From Zonotrichia leucophrys gambelii (taxonomy: Eukaryota > Chordata > Aves > Passeriformes > Passerellidae): 64,000 bases of DNA. The position numbers and the translations under genes are program-made. Location: positions 23,190,038-23,254,037 of the forward strand of contig NC_088173.1 in NCBI RefSeq assembly GCF_028769735.1, read 5' to 3'. Below are positions 1-13,415 of the stretch, piece by piece. The first letter of the stretch is position 1. Each line of letters opens with the position of its first letter. The notes beneath the pieces were generated by a model that was not told where the DNA came from, did not search any database, and was given only the letters and a program-made list of their open reading frames with translations.

Positions 1-2599
1 CTTTATTTGGTTGGTTTGGTTTGTTTTGTTCCAGAGCTAAGAAAAGTATATTGCTGCTAGTGCTCTTATCAGTGCTTCCTAATATATTATTTAAATCCAA
101 ATGTCTAAGGCTTACGAATTTAATAAGTATGATCTAAAAAAAAGAAAATAAACTTGAGACATGGTTTCAGTGGATCTTTTTAGGTGTGTTGAGACCACTG
201 TGTATCCTCTGTTTAATTTGATTATTACTTTATTTACTGTCATGGAGCCTTTTTGCATTTCTCTATTAGCCTCTGATTTAGAAATACAGTATCTATGTTT
301 GTGTATTTTTGCTGTGTAAAGCCTGAAGCTAATGGTTCTGTCAAATAGACTAGCCAAAATATGAGTGCAAATGCTTGCAAAGAATGAAAAAAAGAAAAGG
401 AGACCTGGATATTCGGATTCCAAAGAGCCACCACAGTGATTAAAACATAAAACATAAAACTCAAGCCATTTATTTGATCTGAAACATAAATACAAGTTCA
501 TTTTGAGTTTACAAAGCTGAGAACACTGGCATCCTTCAAACCTCTTTGGAAAAGCAGCCAATCCAAACTTCCTGAGAGTGAAGTTTGTGGGAAGTGGCTT
601 TACATCTTAGAAAAGTGTTTGGAACCCCAGACAGAATAAGGTATTATGCTTAGCAAAGGAAATGACAAATTGTGAAGCATTTGGAGTATGGTTTGACTTA
701 GGCCACTGTTACAGTAATGTCTGCAACCCTTCAAAATATTCTCATCATGGGGAATGGTCTCATTAAAAGAAATTTTCTTCCTTTTCCTTTTTTTCTTCTC
801 CTGTGCAAATAAGGAAATGGTTAAGAGCTTTCAGACACTGCGATCAAACATTCATCCTTACAGACACTAAAGGACAAAGTAAACTTTAAAGATTAACCTG
901 AACAGAATACATTTAAGAAGGAAAAAAAAGAATCTTGTAACCATGTCCTTGGAACCTTACACAAAACTACATAAAGGCCCACTGTATGAAAAATGCTCTA
1001 GAGGGACATTTGTGGTATGTGAGCCAAAGTGTAGGCAGGCCTGAAAAGTAATTTTTACCTCAGACAAGCATCAAGTTAGCAGACAGGGTGCCATCAATCA
1101 GGTGAAACTCTGTGTCAGAAGTGGAACTTGGGATTCTCTCTGTTTCTGGTGCACTGCAGTCCCAAGTGGTGGTTGAACTGAGAACATTCAAATTTATTTT
1201 GTCTTTACAATGTTAAGAACCACTGCCCATTTACTGTGTCACTCATGAATATTGCAAAAGATTTAAGCAACCCCAGGCAGCAAGAGAAGCTGGACTAAGT
1301 TCCCTTCCCTTTTGTTTTTCTTTTTGCATCTTGAATTTATTATTTTATCTTCTTTTAAAACTGTATTTTTCTCAAGGCTTGTCTCAGATGTCCAGTGGTA
1401 TAAACTATGTGAGCAATGGGTTGTAAACACATCATGCAGGTGCTGCTGTTGAGCTGTAGGTGATATGCTCAGCTGTAGGTGTGATACATTGATATATATA
1501 TTTCTGTCTGCACATGATAAATCATTAAATATCTTCCCAATTTATGCAGAGTGAATGTATAATTAGATCTCAAAAAACTTTGTGTTCTGTAATGAAAATT
1601 ATTAGGTGTCTACTATTTAATAATGTTTTACAAAACAAATTATGGAAACAGACTTCTTTTTTATTCCAACACTAAAAATTGGTAGAAGTGATATACCTCA
1701 TTTTGTCATGAGCACCTGTGGAAGAGCACAAATGTATCAAGTATAGGTAAAGTCTGCAATGTTAGAAAGATATTTATTTTCATAGTGAACTTTGATTTAT
1801 GGAGTTCATTAGCAAAAGCTGGTGCATATTGTCAGGTATTAATTTTTGTGAATGAAAAAGTTTTAACTGAAGTGTAGCAAGCCTCCAAGTCTGGGATTCT
1901 GGCCCCAAAAGAAAGCAGTGAAAGATGTAGAGAAAAAACAATCTATTTATGACTTTTTGAAAATCCTTCTGCTATCAATTCTCTATTATATCTATTTCTC
2001 TTGGGCCTTGGTTCAGAAGGTAAATCTACCTCCCTAGTAGTTGTTTGATATTTAAAGCTAAAAAAATAAATTTTCTGAATTGCTTTTCATCTCATGAATT
2101 TAACTATAAAAGCCTCTAAAAGCGATGGTTTGAAAAAAAGTATATTATAGAAATATTAATATTCATACATTATTATAGGTATCATTAAAATAGCTTTGTG
2201 CATTCACTGTGTCAAAAGACATAACAGTAAAATTAGATAAGGAAATTCACATGCTTCTGGGTTTGCGAAGCTTTTTGGTTGCAGGGATTGTTGTTTTTGA
2301 AACATTACTTTAAGTGGTAGAGTTCACTTTTCTTTAGCGTTTTCTATTCCCCAAAAGATGTAGCAGTTTTTTTCAGTAAATATTAAAGACAGAAGAAAGC
2401 AAAGTTATGATACAGTTCTGATTATCCACAGGCAACAACAGGCTCTCAGGTAGTAGCAGAGGGATACCAAGTTCTCCGTTCTTTTCCTAAGAAAAAAGGA
2501 CTTGGGTACAATGAATGAGAATTCCCTCCCAAAGTGGGGAGCAAGACGAGAGATGCATTGTGGCTTCCCATATTCTGCTTAGTTCAGAATCAGCCTGCC
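1..2599. other. AT-rich non-coding DNA
   Basis: No gene is recognisable. The stretch opens with a G+T-rich simple tract (about 8-31, repeats of GGTTT/GGTTTG), the reverse-complement form of A/C-rich tracts seen elsewhere in the window. The longest open frame (112-561, minus, 149 codons) is rich in Phe, Ser, Cys and Leu, as expected from reading T-rich DNA, and has no recognisable domain. A short TA run lies near 1492-1500. Confidence 0.6.
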
Positions 2600-2961
2600 A
2601 AAAAGGAGGCTCAGGGGACACCTCATCACACCCCACATCTGCCTGAAAGGAACCTGTAGCCAGGTGAGGGGTAGTCTCTCCTCCCAGAACAGGAGCAAAT
2701 GGCCACAACTTCTGCTGTGGGGGGGGTTAAGGTTGGACCTCAGGAAGAATTTATTCCCTGGACAGCCTTTTCCAATGCTTAGATACCCTTTCAGTGAAGT
2801 GGTGGAGTCACCATCCCTGGAAGTGTTAAAGAAATGACTGCATATGGCACTTAGCACTATGGTTTAGCTGATATGGTGGTGCTCTGTCAAAGGCTGGACT
2901 GGACAATCTTGGATTGGACCTTGGAAGGTCTTCTCCAACCTTAATGATTCTCTGATTCTGT
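2600..2961 (+). mobile_element. CR1 LINE fragment, 3' end (5'-truncated)
   Basis: This matches the 3' end of an avian CR1 non-LTR retrotransposon in sense orientation, judged from remembered family sequence rather than a computed alignment. Landmarks in order are GGAGGCTCAGGGGACACC (from 2605), GGTTAAGGTTGGACCTCAGG (about 2726), GTGGTGGAGTCACCATCCCT (about 2800), and the terminal GGTCTTCTCCAACCTTAATG followed by ATTCTCTGATTCTGT, a decayed form of the 8-bp ATTCTATG repeat that ends CR1 copies. Small deletions around 2755-2795 and many substitutions show an old, inactive copy. It is 5'-truncated, as CR1 insertions usually are. The left boundary is approximate and could extend to about 2560. Short overlapping minus-strand open frames here are shadows. 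Confidence 0.9.
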
Positions 2962-5900
2962 TAAACCTCAACTCTTGCATGTTTCTACATTCAGGGTTGT
3001 TCAGGAGAGTGATTTTTGCTTTCCCTACTACCTTGCTGTTTTCACCATCTCCACTGGAAACTCAATACCAGTGCATGGACAGTAATCAAATAACAGAGGT
3101 TTATACTCTGCTGTTTAATGGATGTGAAGGGAAGATTTACCACTGTTTTTATAACTCCTTCCACACAGGTTCTTGAAACAAGACAGCCCTTTTCAGCAGC
3201 TCCTCTACTGAAAGTAGTATGAGTATGTTCTGTTGCTTTTCAAGTAACAGAATTTATGAGACTTTGAATGTGGTGAGGCTTTATTGGAAGGATATCAAAG
3301 GGTTCTATTAATTTGTTTTTCATTCATGGTGTGAAGGCCCTTCATGGCTATGGAGCAAGGGGTTGCAGCACTTCTATACTGTAGCAGTGCGTCAGAGGCT
3401 CTCATCAGCACACACTAGATTTACTTAATTTTCTGTTGTTTGACTGATTATTAATAGGAAAGAAGTTATACCACAATCAAGACTTTTGCAAAACTAGAGG
3501 TTCTTTTTGTCTGGAGCCACAGGGAATGAAGAAGCTTTACTCAGAGCCAGCAGAGCATTTCATCAGCATCAGCATAAAATCCAAATATATTTTCTAATTT
3601 GCCATTCTAGGTTTTAGAAAATGCATCTGACAATACATCTAATCTGTATTGAATGAGAATCTTCTTCTGCCTCCTCTGCTAACACCAAGGAGCACAATAT
3701 TAAAGGTAAGATGTGGTAGATTCATCTTCACTCCTTTCAAGACCTTTCACACCAATGTCATCTTTGCCATATTTGTGGCATGAGAGACTAAATCTTTTGC
3801 ATTATTTTTTTTCCTTAAGTAGTCACCTTTTCCCCTTCAGTACTTTTTCACTGATGAGGGAGATGGATCTTGGGATTTGTACATTCATGCAGAGCATTCT
3901 TAGTGCCTCAGGAGCAGTTAACTGGTCTGTTCTAGCCTCCCAGAAGAACAACTTCCCATGGAAATAATTCTGTCTTTCAGAAAATTAAAATTGAATTCAA
4001 AGTCTGAATAGGAATCCAGTAATTCAAAATCACAAGGATCTGAGCAAAAGCTGGTTGTGTGGGGGAGGTGTGAAGCTTTGTTTGATGAGTTTCCACTTCT
4101 CTTGCCTGGATGTGCCTGGCACTGAGTGCACTCACCGTGCCGCACTTCAATCCCTCCCCAGCCCTGACAGTCACTGTTCCCTACCTGCTCACACCTCCCT
4201 GACCAGCGGCTGCCCTACGAGAGGAACGCCTAAGGCTGCTGGTAACAAATCCTCTTTTCTGCCAACAAGGAGGACTGGGAAGGAAGACACTAAATTGCCA
4301 TCCTTCCCTGGGCATTGTGGCATTGCCCAGCTCTAAAACAAAGACTTAACAGTATCATGCCAAATGCTGGTTTTTATTTCATTTTGGGCACTCAGGAGGC
4401 TTCCGTCACCAAAATCTGTCCTGTCATATGTGGTTAAATAAAAGTTCAGGGTTTGCATTTGTAGCCAAAACCAACAAATGAGGTAGGAAGTGGCCAAGGA
4501 AATAACAGGAAAAAGGGAACATTGTTACAAGCTAGTAATTTTTTAATGCAATCTTTTACTATGAGAATAATAATAATGGAACCATTATAATCCTATCTGA
4601 CACATGTTCACATAGTGGGAAGGTATTTCTCTGTCTATTAAGATGAAAGACAGAGGTGATTAACAGTGGTAAAATGTGTATCAGGAAGTTAGGTATATTT
4701 TTTCCATACTATCTGCTAGTATTTGACACAGGTCTATGTATGTGTATTCTAATGACAGAAGCATTATCCATATTAATATCAGACATAAAATGCCTATCAT
4801 GAAATCATGTTTTCACACCTCACATCTAACCATTATTTTATGTTGCATTGCTAAAAGGTATATTAAAACGGACTGTAAATGTAGTATATGTGTAAATGAT
4901 TATGTTATTTGTTTCTGCCAGATTATAGACATTTCTACTATTTTCACATACTTTCTCTGGAAGGTCATTCTTTTCCCATAGTCAAAGTGTTTTCCTGTGT
5001 GCATGGTCCCGGATCTTCCCTTGTCATGGGGTATACTGATGCAATGTAGGAGGGTCTCAGTGTGACAAGGAGCAGCCCTTTCTCATTGTGTGGCTTTATG
5101 ACTGAATTTGGAAGGAACATAAACTCTTTTGAGCCATTTTTAATGAAGTTTGGGATGGGGGAAGCTACAGATTATGAGAGCACCTCATTGCAAGTTAGCA
5201 ATGCTGAGATGCTCATCTAATGTGAAATGCTTTGGTACAGCAGGTGTTCAATATTACTACTTGATTTTTAATTCCCTATAAATGCTGTTTAAAACTATAC
5301 AATACCCCAGAAATGAAGCCATTATTATTTACTCTGCAACATTCCAGCAAAAGAACTCACAGGTCACCAGAGCAGGAGTGATTTGAATGGCTAGATGTTT
5401 TAGACCAAGTTCTGAGGTCTCTAGCTGAGAAACATTCCCAGTTTCCAGAAGAAAGCTTTGTGTTTTACTTGTAAATTAAAGCTTCAGCACAACCTTCATT
5501 TCAGATTTTTGTTATTTTTGCTCTGGCATTTGCAATACCAAGGATGACATTTAATTTTTTAGATTGTACACCAGAAGACGACTAAGCAGGTGTAGTACTA
5601 CGCAGTAACAGATGGTCTTATAATTTGTTCTCCCTGCTTGCAAGTACATAATGAAAATAATTCTGTTGAGGATGACAGAGCAGTAGTGACATCACTTGAT
5701 GTTTATTGATGGATAAACCTTCTCAAATTATTTTTTTTTCCTTTGCAACCAGAATAAAAGCTTGATTTTAAAAAAGATCTAATGCTCAAAGCAATAAGTA
5801 GAAGAGATTTCCCTGTAAAGGTAACATTTATTTAGTGATCTCCACGGGGTCAGGGTTTTCTTTGGTCTAATATTCTCTTGCCTGCAACATGTATAGTCAA

Positions 5901-8808
5901 ATTATCTTTTTTAATTATTGCTTACACTTTTCCAAGCACTAGTGTTGAGAAAGGTGCACCACAATGAATTTCTACTTTTTTTTCACAGTCCCATAATAGA
6001 GGGTTGTTCCACTTGACTTGCTCAAATCCACAAATTCTCTCAAATGGAAAAGTGGCTCATGTACCAAGCCAGTGTGTATTGGCTGTGGCTACCCTGCTTT
6101 CTTTCCTAACTATATTTGCTTTCTTGGCTTGGCCTTTCCTTATGTTATGAACTTTGTTAAAGAGGAAGATATTTAAAGAAAAAAATCTTCCCAAATAGCA
6201 TCAGTTCCCAAAAACCCTAGTGAGGCCATGTGGGAAAGGACAATGGAGTGCCAACACAAATACTGTTTGAAAGGATGGAGCACGCAAAGGACTGAAATAT
6301 CTGTCCATAGCAAGACTTATAAACCAAATCTTTATGTGATGATTTCTTTTGATACTTCATTTTAACTACCATCCCTAAAGGGTCGGAGTCCTCTACATTT
6401 AGTCCCATTACTCTCATTTGAATAACCTGAGCTTTATATTTCAATATCAGCATGGATGTTAAAAAAAAAAAAAAAGAAAGGCAATTGCTATTAGTTACCA
6501 TAATTACCCTCTTGAAACTGCTCCTAATTTTCCTTTCAATGAATCTTCATTTTTACATTGTTCACTATGATATTGAGAATGGAGTTAATATGAAATAATA
6601 CACATATTCATGGTATAGTCATGCATCTATAATTAATACTAGGAATTGATTAACTGTATTTCTAAAAGGGACTTCAGAATAACATATAAGAATTCTGTTT
6701 CTTTTTACTCTCTGTGGACAGCTAAGCAGAATATTAAGAACACCTACACAGCCAAGTCTGTCATGCCACAGTGGATGGCAGTGAAACCTCAGATGGAACA
6801 GTCTGTGCTGGTTCTGTAGATATGCATTGCCTTGTCCCTTCTAAACCCCTATGCCAGACCTAAATTTGTAAGCAAGATAGCTTTTGGAATTTTAATTTTT
6901 AATTGCCACTTACTTTACTAAAAATTTAATACACAAAAAGGCTATACCTATGATGAAAAATTATTCTGTGCTCAAAAAACTAGCTTTTGACAACAAAACT
7001 GCATTTCTCAGCCACCTACATTTTCCCAAGCTAGAAATTAATTTAAAAACATGCAGTAGGTGTTCCAGAATAGACACTTTTTCCAAAAGTCAGTTGAATT
7101 CTCAGGTATGCTTACCGGGAGCAGTGTATGATAGCACGTGAGGTGTCCTGGCCAATATAACCTTGCCTTTACAGACTTATTCAAGTCCCTGCCCTTCTTT
7201 TTGTAGGCTGGTGAAGAAACAGACATAAGAAATCTGCACCTGACTTGCATTATACTGATTACTAAATTTGAAGGATTAATTTAAATTGTGTATGAAAACA
7301 CCAGTTACTGCCAATGGCTCAAAGCAATGTTAACCTGACATATCAAAAAATTCCTAATTTCTGTCAGGCAAATAATTTTTCATGTATATTTGGTCCTTTC
7401 TGTTTTTTTTCTAGCTTTGCAGACTCCACTAGTTGAACTGGAACCAGCCTACTTACATTTAAGTACAATATTATTATTGGATATTGCTGCATCTTGTAAG
7501 AATGACAGAAGGCATATTGAACATAAAATAGACTTTCCAGATATTTTTGCACCTTGCAATGAAATTGGGTCATTAGTAATTGTAGCAGTATTGTTAAATT
7601 TGGCTTTCCTGTTTTCTGTTTTTATTACATACTACTGAAATAGAAAAGAGGAAGCGCAATAATTTTGTTTGGGAAAAAAAAGCCCCAACCAAATCAACTA
7701 CAGATTCTCTCTAATGGATTGTAATTATGTTAATTTAAAACATTATAATAAGCTGTAGGTAATTTCCAAAGTTATTAAAAAATGATGTCGTTGTTAAGAA
7801 ATTGTTTGGTGGAAGTATCAGAAATGGCATAATCTTATCTACTATACATATGGCCATAAAAGCAATTTTTTAAAAAGCAATTTCAAAAAAAGCATAAAAG
7901 TAATTTCATAGGAGAATTATTTTTTTTTCCTAGGAAGAAGACTTAGTACGTCTCTGGGCAAGTTCTTTTCCATTTCTACATTTTATCTTTAAGCCTATAT
8001 GCCATTGTTCCCATACAGATAACTTCTGCAGACAATAGGTTATCCCTTCTTTTTCTGGTCAGAGATTAAACATAATATTATTATAAAAAAGCTGAAATAG
8101 TATGAAGTTGAAAAAAGCTGTCTTAGAATAAACAGCACAAGCAAACCAGAGGAATTGTTGCTTCAAAAATAATGTTTTGTTTCTGTAAAAGGGTTAGTCT
8201 ATCTTCTACTGCACAGTAATCACCAGGACTATTATTATTCTTCTATGACCATTACTGTGTCTGAATATAATAAAGAAGCCAGAAATAAGTTTCCCAAGTA
8301 CAGGAAAGGATGGATGTAGGGTTTTCTCCCTCAGTATCTTAGAGCACCACAACACCCTGAACCATAAGCTCCAGTACCCTTAGGCCCTGACATTATACTG
8401 CGCAGAGAGTAGGTCCCCTCTCTCTAAAAGAAACTCTCTGGGAATGTACAAAGTGGAGAAATCGAGCAATATATTTTAGGGAAAGCACTTTCATGTGAGA
8501 ACACTGGGCAAACAGGGGAAAAAATTTCTTTCTAGCCCTTGCTTTTCATTTCAACTCATTACTGTGCTTCGTTGGGAAAGGGTCATTTATTTTTACCTTC
8601 TTAATAAAACTATTTATTTTCCTTATTTGCTTTGTCAAATACAAAAAGGAACAAACAGACCACAGCATTTGTGCCGCAGCATTTGAACCTGTCAGTCTGG
8701 AGCTCAGAAGCGTGACCTGTTGAGGAAGGAGAAGGGCAGCGCATGCCTCCAGCCCTCTGGAAGGGATTTCACAGTCTCAGCTGACTGAAATCGTGCTCAG
8801 GCTACAAA
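2962..8808. other. Non-coding unique DNA
   Basis: No recognisable gene. A slightly more GC-rich patch lies at about 4090-4336 and carries a 93-codon plus-strand frame with no domain. It ends in a 7-bp stem (CTGGGCA/TGCCCAG). There is an A tract near 6461-6475. The only exon-like object is at 7415-7638 and is listed separately. The rest is AT-rich with frequent stops. Confidence 0.55.
7415..7638 (+). other. Weak candidate terminal exon with a C-terminal hydrophobic helix
   Basis: A pyrimidine run ending in TTTTTTTTCTAG (to 7414), with a second AG at 7421-7422, resembles a 3' splice site. From 7423 a frame of 71 codons runs to TGA at 7636-7638. Its last 24 residues (IGSLVIVAVLLNLAFLFSVF and four more) form a hydrophobic stretch long enough for a membrane helix, which would make a tail-anchored or type I C-terminus. 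An AATAAA at 8127-8132 could serve as a poly(A) signal. I do not recognise the peptide. T-rich DNA readily encodes hydrophobic runs by chance, so this is only a candidate. An upstream exon is not identifiable. Confidence 0.12.
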
Positions 8809-8852
8809 TACAAAGGTACCAGTGGCAGGAGAAAGCCACTGGTGCCTTTGTA
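8809..8852. repeat. Near-perfect 18-bp inverted repeat (hairpin)
   Basis: The left arm TACAAAGGTACCAGTGGC (8809-8826) and right arm GCCACTGGTGCCTTTGTA (8835-8852) pair over 18 positions with an 8-nt loop (AGGAGAAA). The only deviation is a U-G wobble if transcribed from the plus strand. The arms are not low-complexity, so the pairing is unlikely to be a simple-repeat artefact. At 44 nt it is shorter than a usual microRNA precursor. It could be the core of a short foldback transposon, a structured RNA element or a chance palindrome. It sits in a slightly GC-richer patch (about 8695-8860). Confidence 0.75.
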
Positions 8853-11800
8853 CAAAGCACTAATCTTTGCAAGTTTTAAAGTAAACATCCCATTAATATT
8901 TTCTAATCAGCATGAGAGTATTCTGTTCTTCCCCCCACGTGTGTTACTGTTACTAACGGAACTCATTGCTTCTTTTCAGACTTCTTTCAAGCAGGTTTCA
9001 CTGGATTGACTAGCTTACATTTTAAAGTTAAACTGTCTTTTTTCTTTCATTAATTGCAGCTTGTCAATTCACCAAACAGAAAGGAAACAATTTTTGATTA
9101 TATCTATATTTAGATTCCTTTGGGATTCCTAGTAAAAAAAACCAAAACATCAACCACAAGCAAAACAATTTATGCTCTATGAAGGGTTGCTACAATGACT
9201 GCTCTTTAAACTTACATAGAAACAAATCTATTTACTGCAAAACCATTCCCTCTAAATAATTTAGTTCACTTGAACAAACAAACAAAAGTAAGTTTCTTTT
9301 TTTTCTATTGGCTATCAATAGCCTTCTGTACTACTTACTCATCAGTTATCTGCCATTGGAAATCAAGACTGATCTTTTGTGTTTTAGAAGATGAATTTTC
9401 TTACTTCTTAGTCAACTTTATAATTCTAATCAGTATTGTTAGGTGATTCAGATAAACTACTTTAACTTAACTTCCTTTTTTGATAGTATGACATGTAAAA
9501 CACAGTAAGAGCTTCAGCTCAATCACAGATTGTTCAGACAGTGCCCTATTTTTATTAAACTTTTTCAATGAAAAAAACCTTAAATAGGTGTATGCATTTT
9601 AAACCCTCCATTTTAAATCTTTCCTTATATCTGCTGTTCTCCATTCTTTTCTGTCCCACTTCTCTGAAGTGGGAGAGGTGCGGGTCATTCTGACCCTGAT
9701 ACCCTGGCTTGAACAGTCTTCCATTTCTTGAATCATACTTTAATAGTGCGGTACACAGCAGAATTGCTGATTATTTGTGTCTGTTGTTCCAATACCGCTT
9801 GTTCTAATTCACCAGGAGCTTGCAGCACATTGCCCCAGTGTTCCTGCTCAGCACAGAATGCAGGGCTGGACTCACAGATTTCTGAGAGCTCCTCTTTGAT
9901 CATTCAGTCTCCTCTGTTGTGGGTTTCCACTGTCGCCTGTGATTTCTCACACCTCTGCTTCTTGCCACAGCTCATATCCAGAAGTTAGCTAATACTTTCC
10001 CTGAGGGGAATAAGTGCCAGGCTGTAGCAGCCAAGTTTCAGCCTCTCTTCTGGGTTTAGGTATCCACATTTTCTTGGGGGAGAGAAATGTCTCTCATACA
10101 GCAGTTGGGCTACGTGAACACCATTTTAATGCAAGTCAAAAGGATTTTACCTTTCTTAAACATTTCTTTAGTTTTTGTTCAATTTTGCAGAGAATTACAA
10201 TACTAGGAACTTGAGTATATCTAAAAAGAATACTTGTAAAAACCCCTTAGTATTTGTCTAGAAAAAGCAAGACTTAGGTGCCTAATGTTGGCATGAAATG
10301 GAATTTAGGCGTTTGAATCTAAAACTGAAATTTTTAAACCCCCTGTATTTCTTGTTTTATCCTGGAACCTGAAATGCCTCAGTACTAAACCCTCCTCTTT
10401 GTGTCTGAATTTTGACTTTTTGAATGTTTCCAGATGCATCTCATTTTCCTCAAGGCTGAGTTTTCCAACGATATGGGGGAGGGAAAAAAGAGCAAATCAA
10501 ATGGTGGCATATAGCACTGAAGGACAAGGCAGTAAAAACAATGGAGATGTAAGAATAGTAGCTCATATGTTTAAGCACCTATGAGTAAACATCTACCTTT
10601 ATTTATTTACTAGCAAAGCTAAAATGAAGACAAAATATTCCTTAGCTGAGTATAGCCAAAAGCATTGATGCAAGGACAACCTACACTAAATGTATAATTT
10701 CTTTATCTACTATTTCATATTAAATACTAACATAATTGGGCAATTCTCTATCCCAGCAGATGATGAACAATGAGCTAATACCTTGTCACATACCTTCTGA
10801 TGATCACCCTCCAATTTACTGAATGATGTATTTTTATTCCCACAATTCAGGCTGGTCTGAATTGTGTCTTCTAAAAAAAAGAATAAGGGGAGAGGGGGCA
10901 GATACATCTCTTCAAGGAGAGAAGGAAATTCCCCTGTATGCTGGACATGCTGGACAGACAGCCTAGTCAAGGAAGTTATTATATTCAAAAAAGATTTCCA
11001 TTCTTTCCACAATCTACAAAGAGAGGGTTCTAGAATGTGGATTCTGTTGAAAAAGAGACACCAAGAACCAAGAAGAGAAGGATAAGATGCAAAAAAAATA
11101 TAAATGCTGACAGTTTATAAACTGGTCACCTTTAGGTGTTTTGAAACAGACATTTGTAAATATTTGGATTCCATTTTGATCATGAAACCCTCCTGAGTAC
11201 TCCCTGTAGTGTACATGGTCTTAAAGGTAGGCTCTGAAGCCTAGGGCTGGTTATCAAATCTTCTCCCTAAATCAACAGAAATTGAAAAATTCTCATGTGT
11301 TAATAATCTACTACTTTTTTTTTTTTTTTGGAAGGCACACAACCTGCATTCTGGGTATTCTTGAAGACTCCTTTTATTTTTTTCCTCGTGTTTACAAATA
11401 TTTTAGTTCCTTTTTTCATGGTCTATACATTTAAATTTGAGAACAATACTCAGGTAAAGGAATGCTGGATGTATAGGATCTTTAAGCCTCTCAAAAAAAC
11501 CGTAAAAATCCAGAGTTCAGAACCTTGAAATTTGTCCAAACAAACTACAATGGTAAAGAGAGGGAAAAACACAGAAATCTTTAATACATTATGAAATTAA
11601 TACCTCATTCTACATTACAAGATCTCTTTTATATGATGATCTTATATGATCTTTTATATATATAATATGATCTTTTGATTTAATCACACAACCATGATAT
11701 TATTCTAGAAAAGAGAAGCCGGGTTAACTCATAAGAGCATTTCTAAAATAGCCAATTTAAGTAAAAATAAATGAGCTTACTTGTTATGACCAAAGGGAAA

Positions 11801-13415
11801 AGAGAGTATGGTTTAATGCCATCGTTACTGAAAATCTGGCACAGAAATAGTACACAAGTACTTGGCAAAAGTACAAGTAAAAAATTTGCTATCTCACAGC
11901 TTTTTGTTTATTTTTTGTTTGTTTGCTGTCAGTAAACAAACCCAAATGAGCACAAATGAGATGCCAGAACTGCATCTACTTGTCTGCCAACATGGAGTGG
12001 AAACCCTTGTACAATGCAAGTCCTCCCACGGGCACACATTACTCTTGTCTCACACTCAAAAGGGAAAAAAAGGAGGGAAAAAATTAAAGGAACAAATGAA
12101 CACAGAATTGAAAGCAGAGACCACGTCTGAAATAAGAGAAGGACGTGCTCAAATCCCATCATTCTTTCTAGCCCAAATACTCAAGTTTTTACCTTTAGAA
12201 GTAGTTAATAACCAGGTTTAGCTGTAATCCTAATTAGAGGGAATATATCCCTTTTTGTTTCCCACTCTCTAAGGAACAGATGCAATAGCAATCAGTTTCT
12301 TTATCAGCAAATCAAAGCTAACACTCTGGACTGAAAAACTTCCTCTCTTGACTCCTTCTGAATGAGAAACTAAACACTTCTCAGTTTCTGTGCTGCATTT
12401 CTTGTGTGCTCAGCTGCAGGATCCCAGCCCCTCTCTTCACTGTCAGCATTCAGTTGATGCTGCCTTTTTGGAAGAAAGAAAAGCAGAAAGTGCATGCATC
12501 AGCTTGATAATATATTGTCATTAACCTAATTTAACAGACATAAGAGAACTATTGAAAACATTAGATATTTATCTAAGGACTGGTAAATGGTTAAAAGCAC
12601 CTAGTTTATGAACCATAACTATATTATTCTCTACTATAAATTATGTGCTAGTACTACAACTGGGCATGTTTTTTCACCAATATTGCCATTCTGTTTTGCT
12701 CAGACAGGGCACACACAGGCTGTTCAGATTTTGCTTGGTGACCAACAGCCACCTGCAACTACATCCCACCAAATAAGATTATGACTTACTGGCAGGAATG
12801 GACTTCCATCATTTCCACTGGAAATTTATAATCCAAGCTGTTTGACTGGAGGTAGGGGTCCATGCTGAAAGGCAGAAGCCAAAGTCTGTCAGTAATGGCT
12901 GTTGGCAGCCAAGCACATTGCACTGTACCGAGGCTTGGAAAACGAAGACAGACAACATGCCTAAGATGTTATTCCCAACAAAGCAGTGATAGCTGGCAGT
13001 CCTGTTATCTTCTAATGGAACAGTCTCCTGCATTATGGTGCTCTTTGCCAGCAGTTCCCAGCACCTGTGATGACCCAGGGCTCTGGTCTAGTGCAGTGCT
13101 GCACTGGACACCCACCAGTGTACAGAGTGTAAGATGTAGGCTGAAGAACTGCAACAAAAGAAAAAAAAAGTTAGACACAATTTATTCCTCTGTATAATTT
13201 ACATTGGAATGGGGAGCGGAGATTAAGGTGCAAGGCTGGAAGTAGAAGCAAGTGCTTTTGAGACACAAAGATTACTCTAAGTTTGGATAAAGGAGTCACC
13301 CACTGGCAAGCCACTCATGAATGTTAAGAGGATGAGGATCAGAATAAATTTTCTGGAGTTTCTTGAAAGGCAAGGACTCTTCAATGGTGCCACAAAACAC
13401 TGACCTGTAAATGGA
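8853..13415. other. Non-coding unique DNA
   Basis: No recognisable gene or transposon. A short stem TCCCACTTC/GAAGTGGGA with a 3-nt loop lies at 9654-9674. A run of 15 T lies at 11315-11329, just before a 66-codon hydrophobic frame that I reject as a gene. The region about 12700-13150 is less AT-rich and has overlapping frames on both strands without domains. Confidence 0.55.

Noticed and set aside
112..561. 149-codon minus-strand open frame
   Set aside because: It is rich in Phe, Leu, Ser and Cys as expected from T-rich DNA, overlaps a second frame, has no recognisable domain and no convincing splice or promoter context.
4055..4336. 93-codon plus-strand frame in a GC-richer patch
   Set aside because: No domain, competing frames on the opposite strand, and composition alone explains the lower stop frequency.
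11328..11528. Exon-like frame with a hydrophobic helix and a CAG/GTAAAG donor at about 11452
   Set aside because: It loosely resembled a P4-ATPase membrane segment, but the match is limited to common hydrophobic residues. A true bird exon of that family would be far more similar. The acceptor side is a plain 15-T run with intervening purines.
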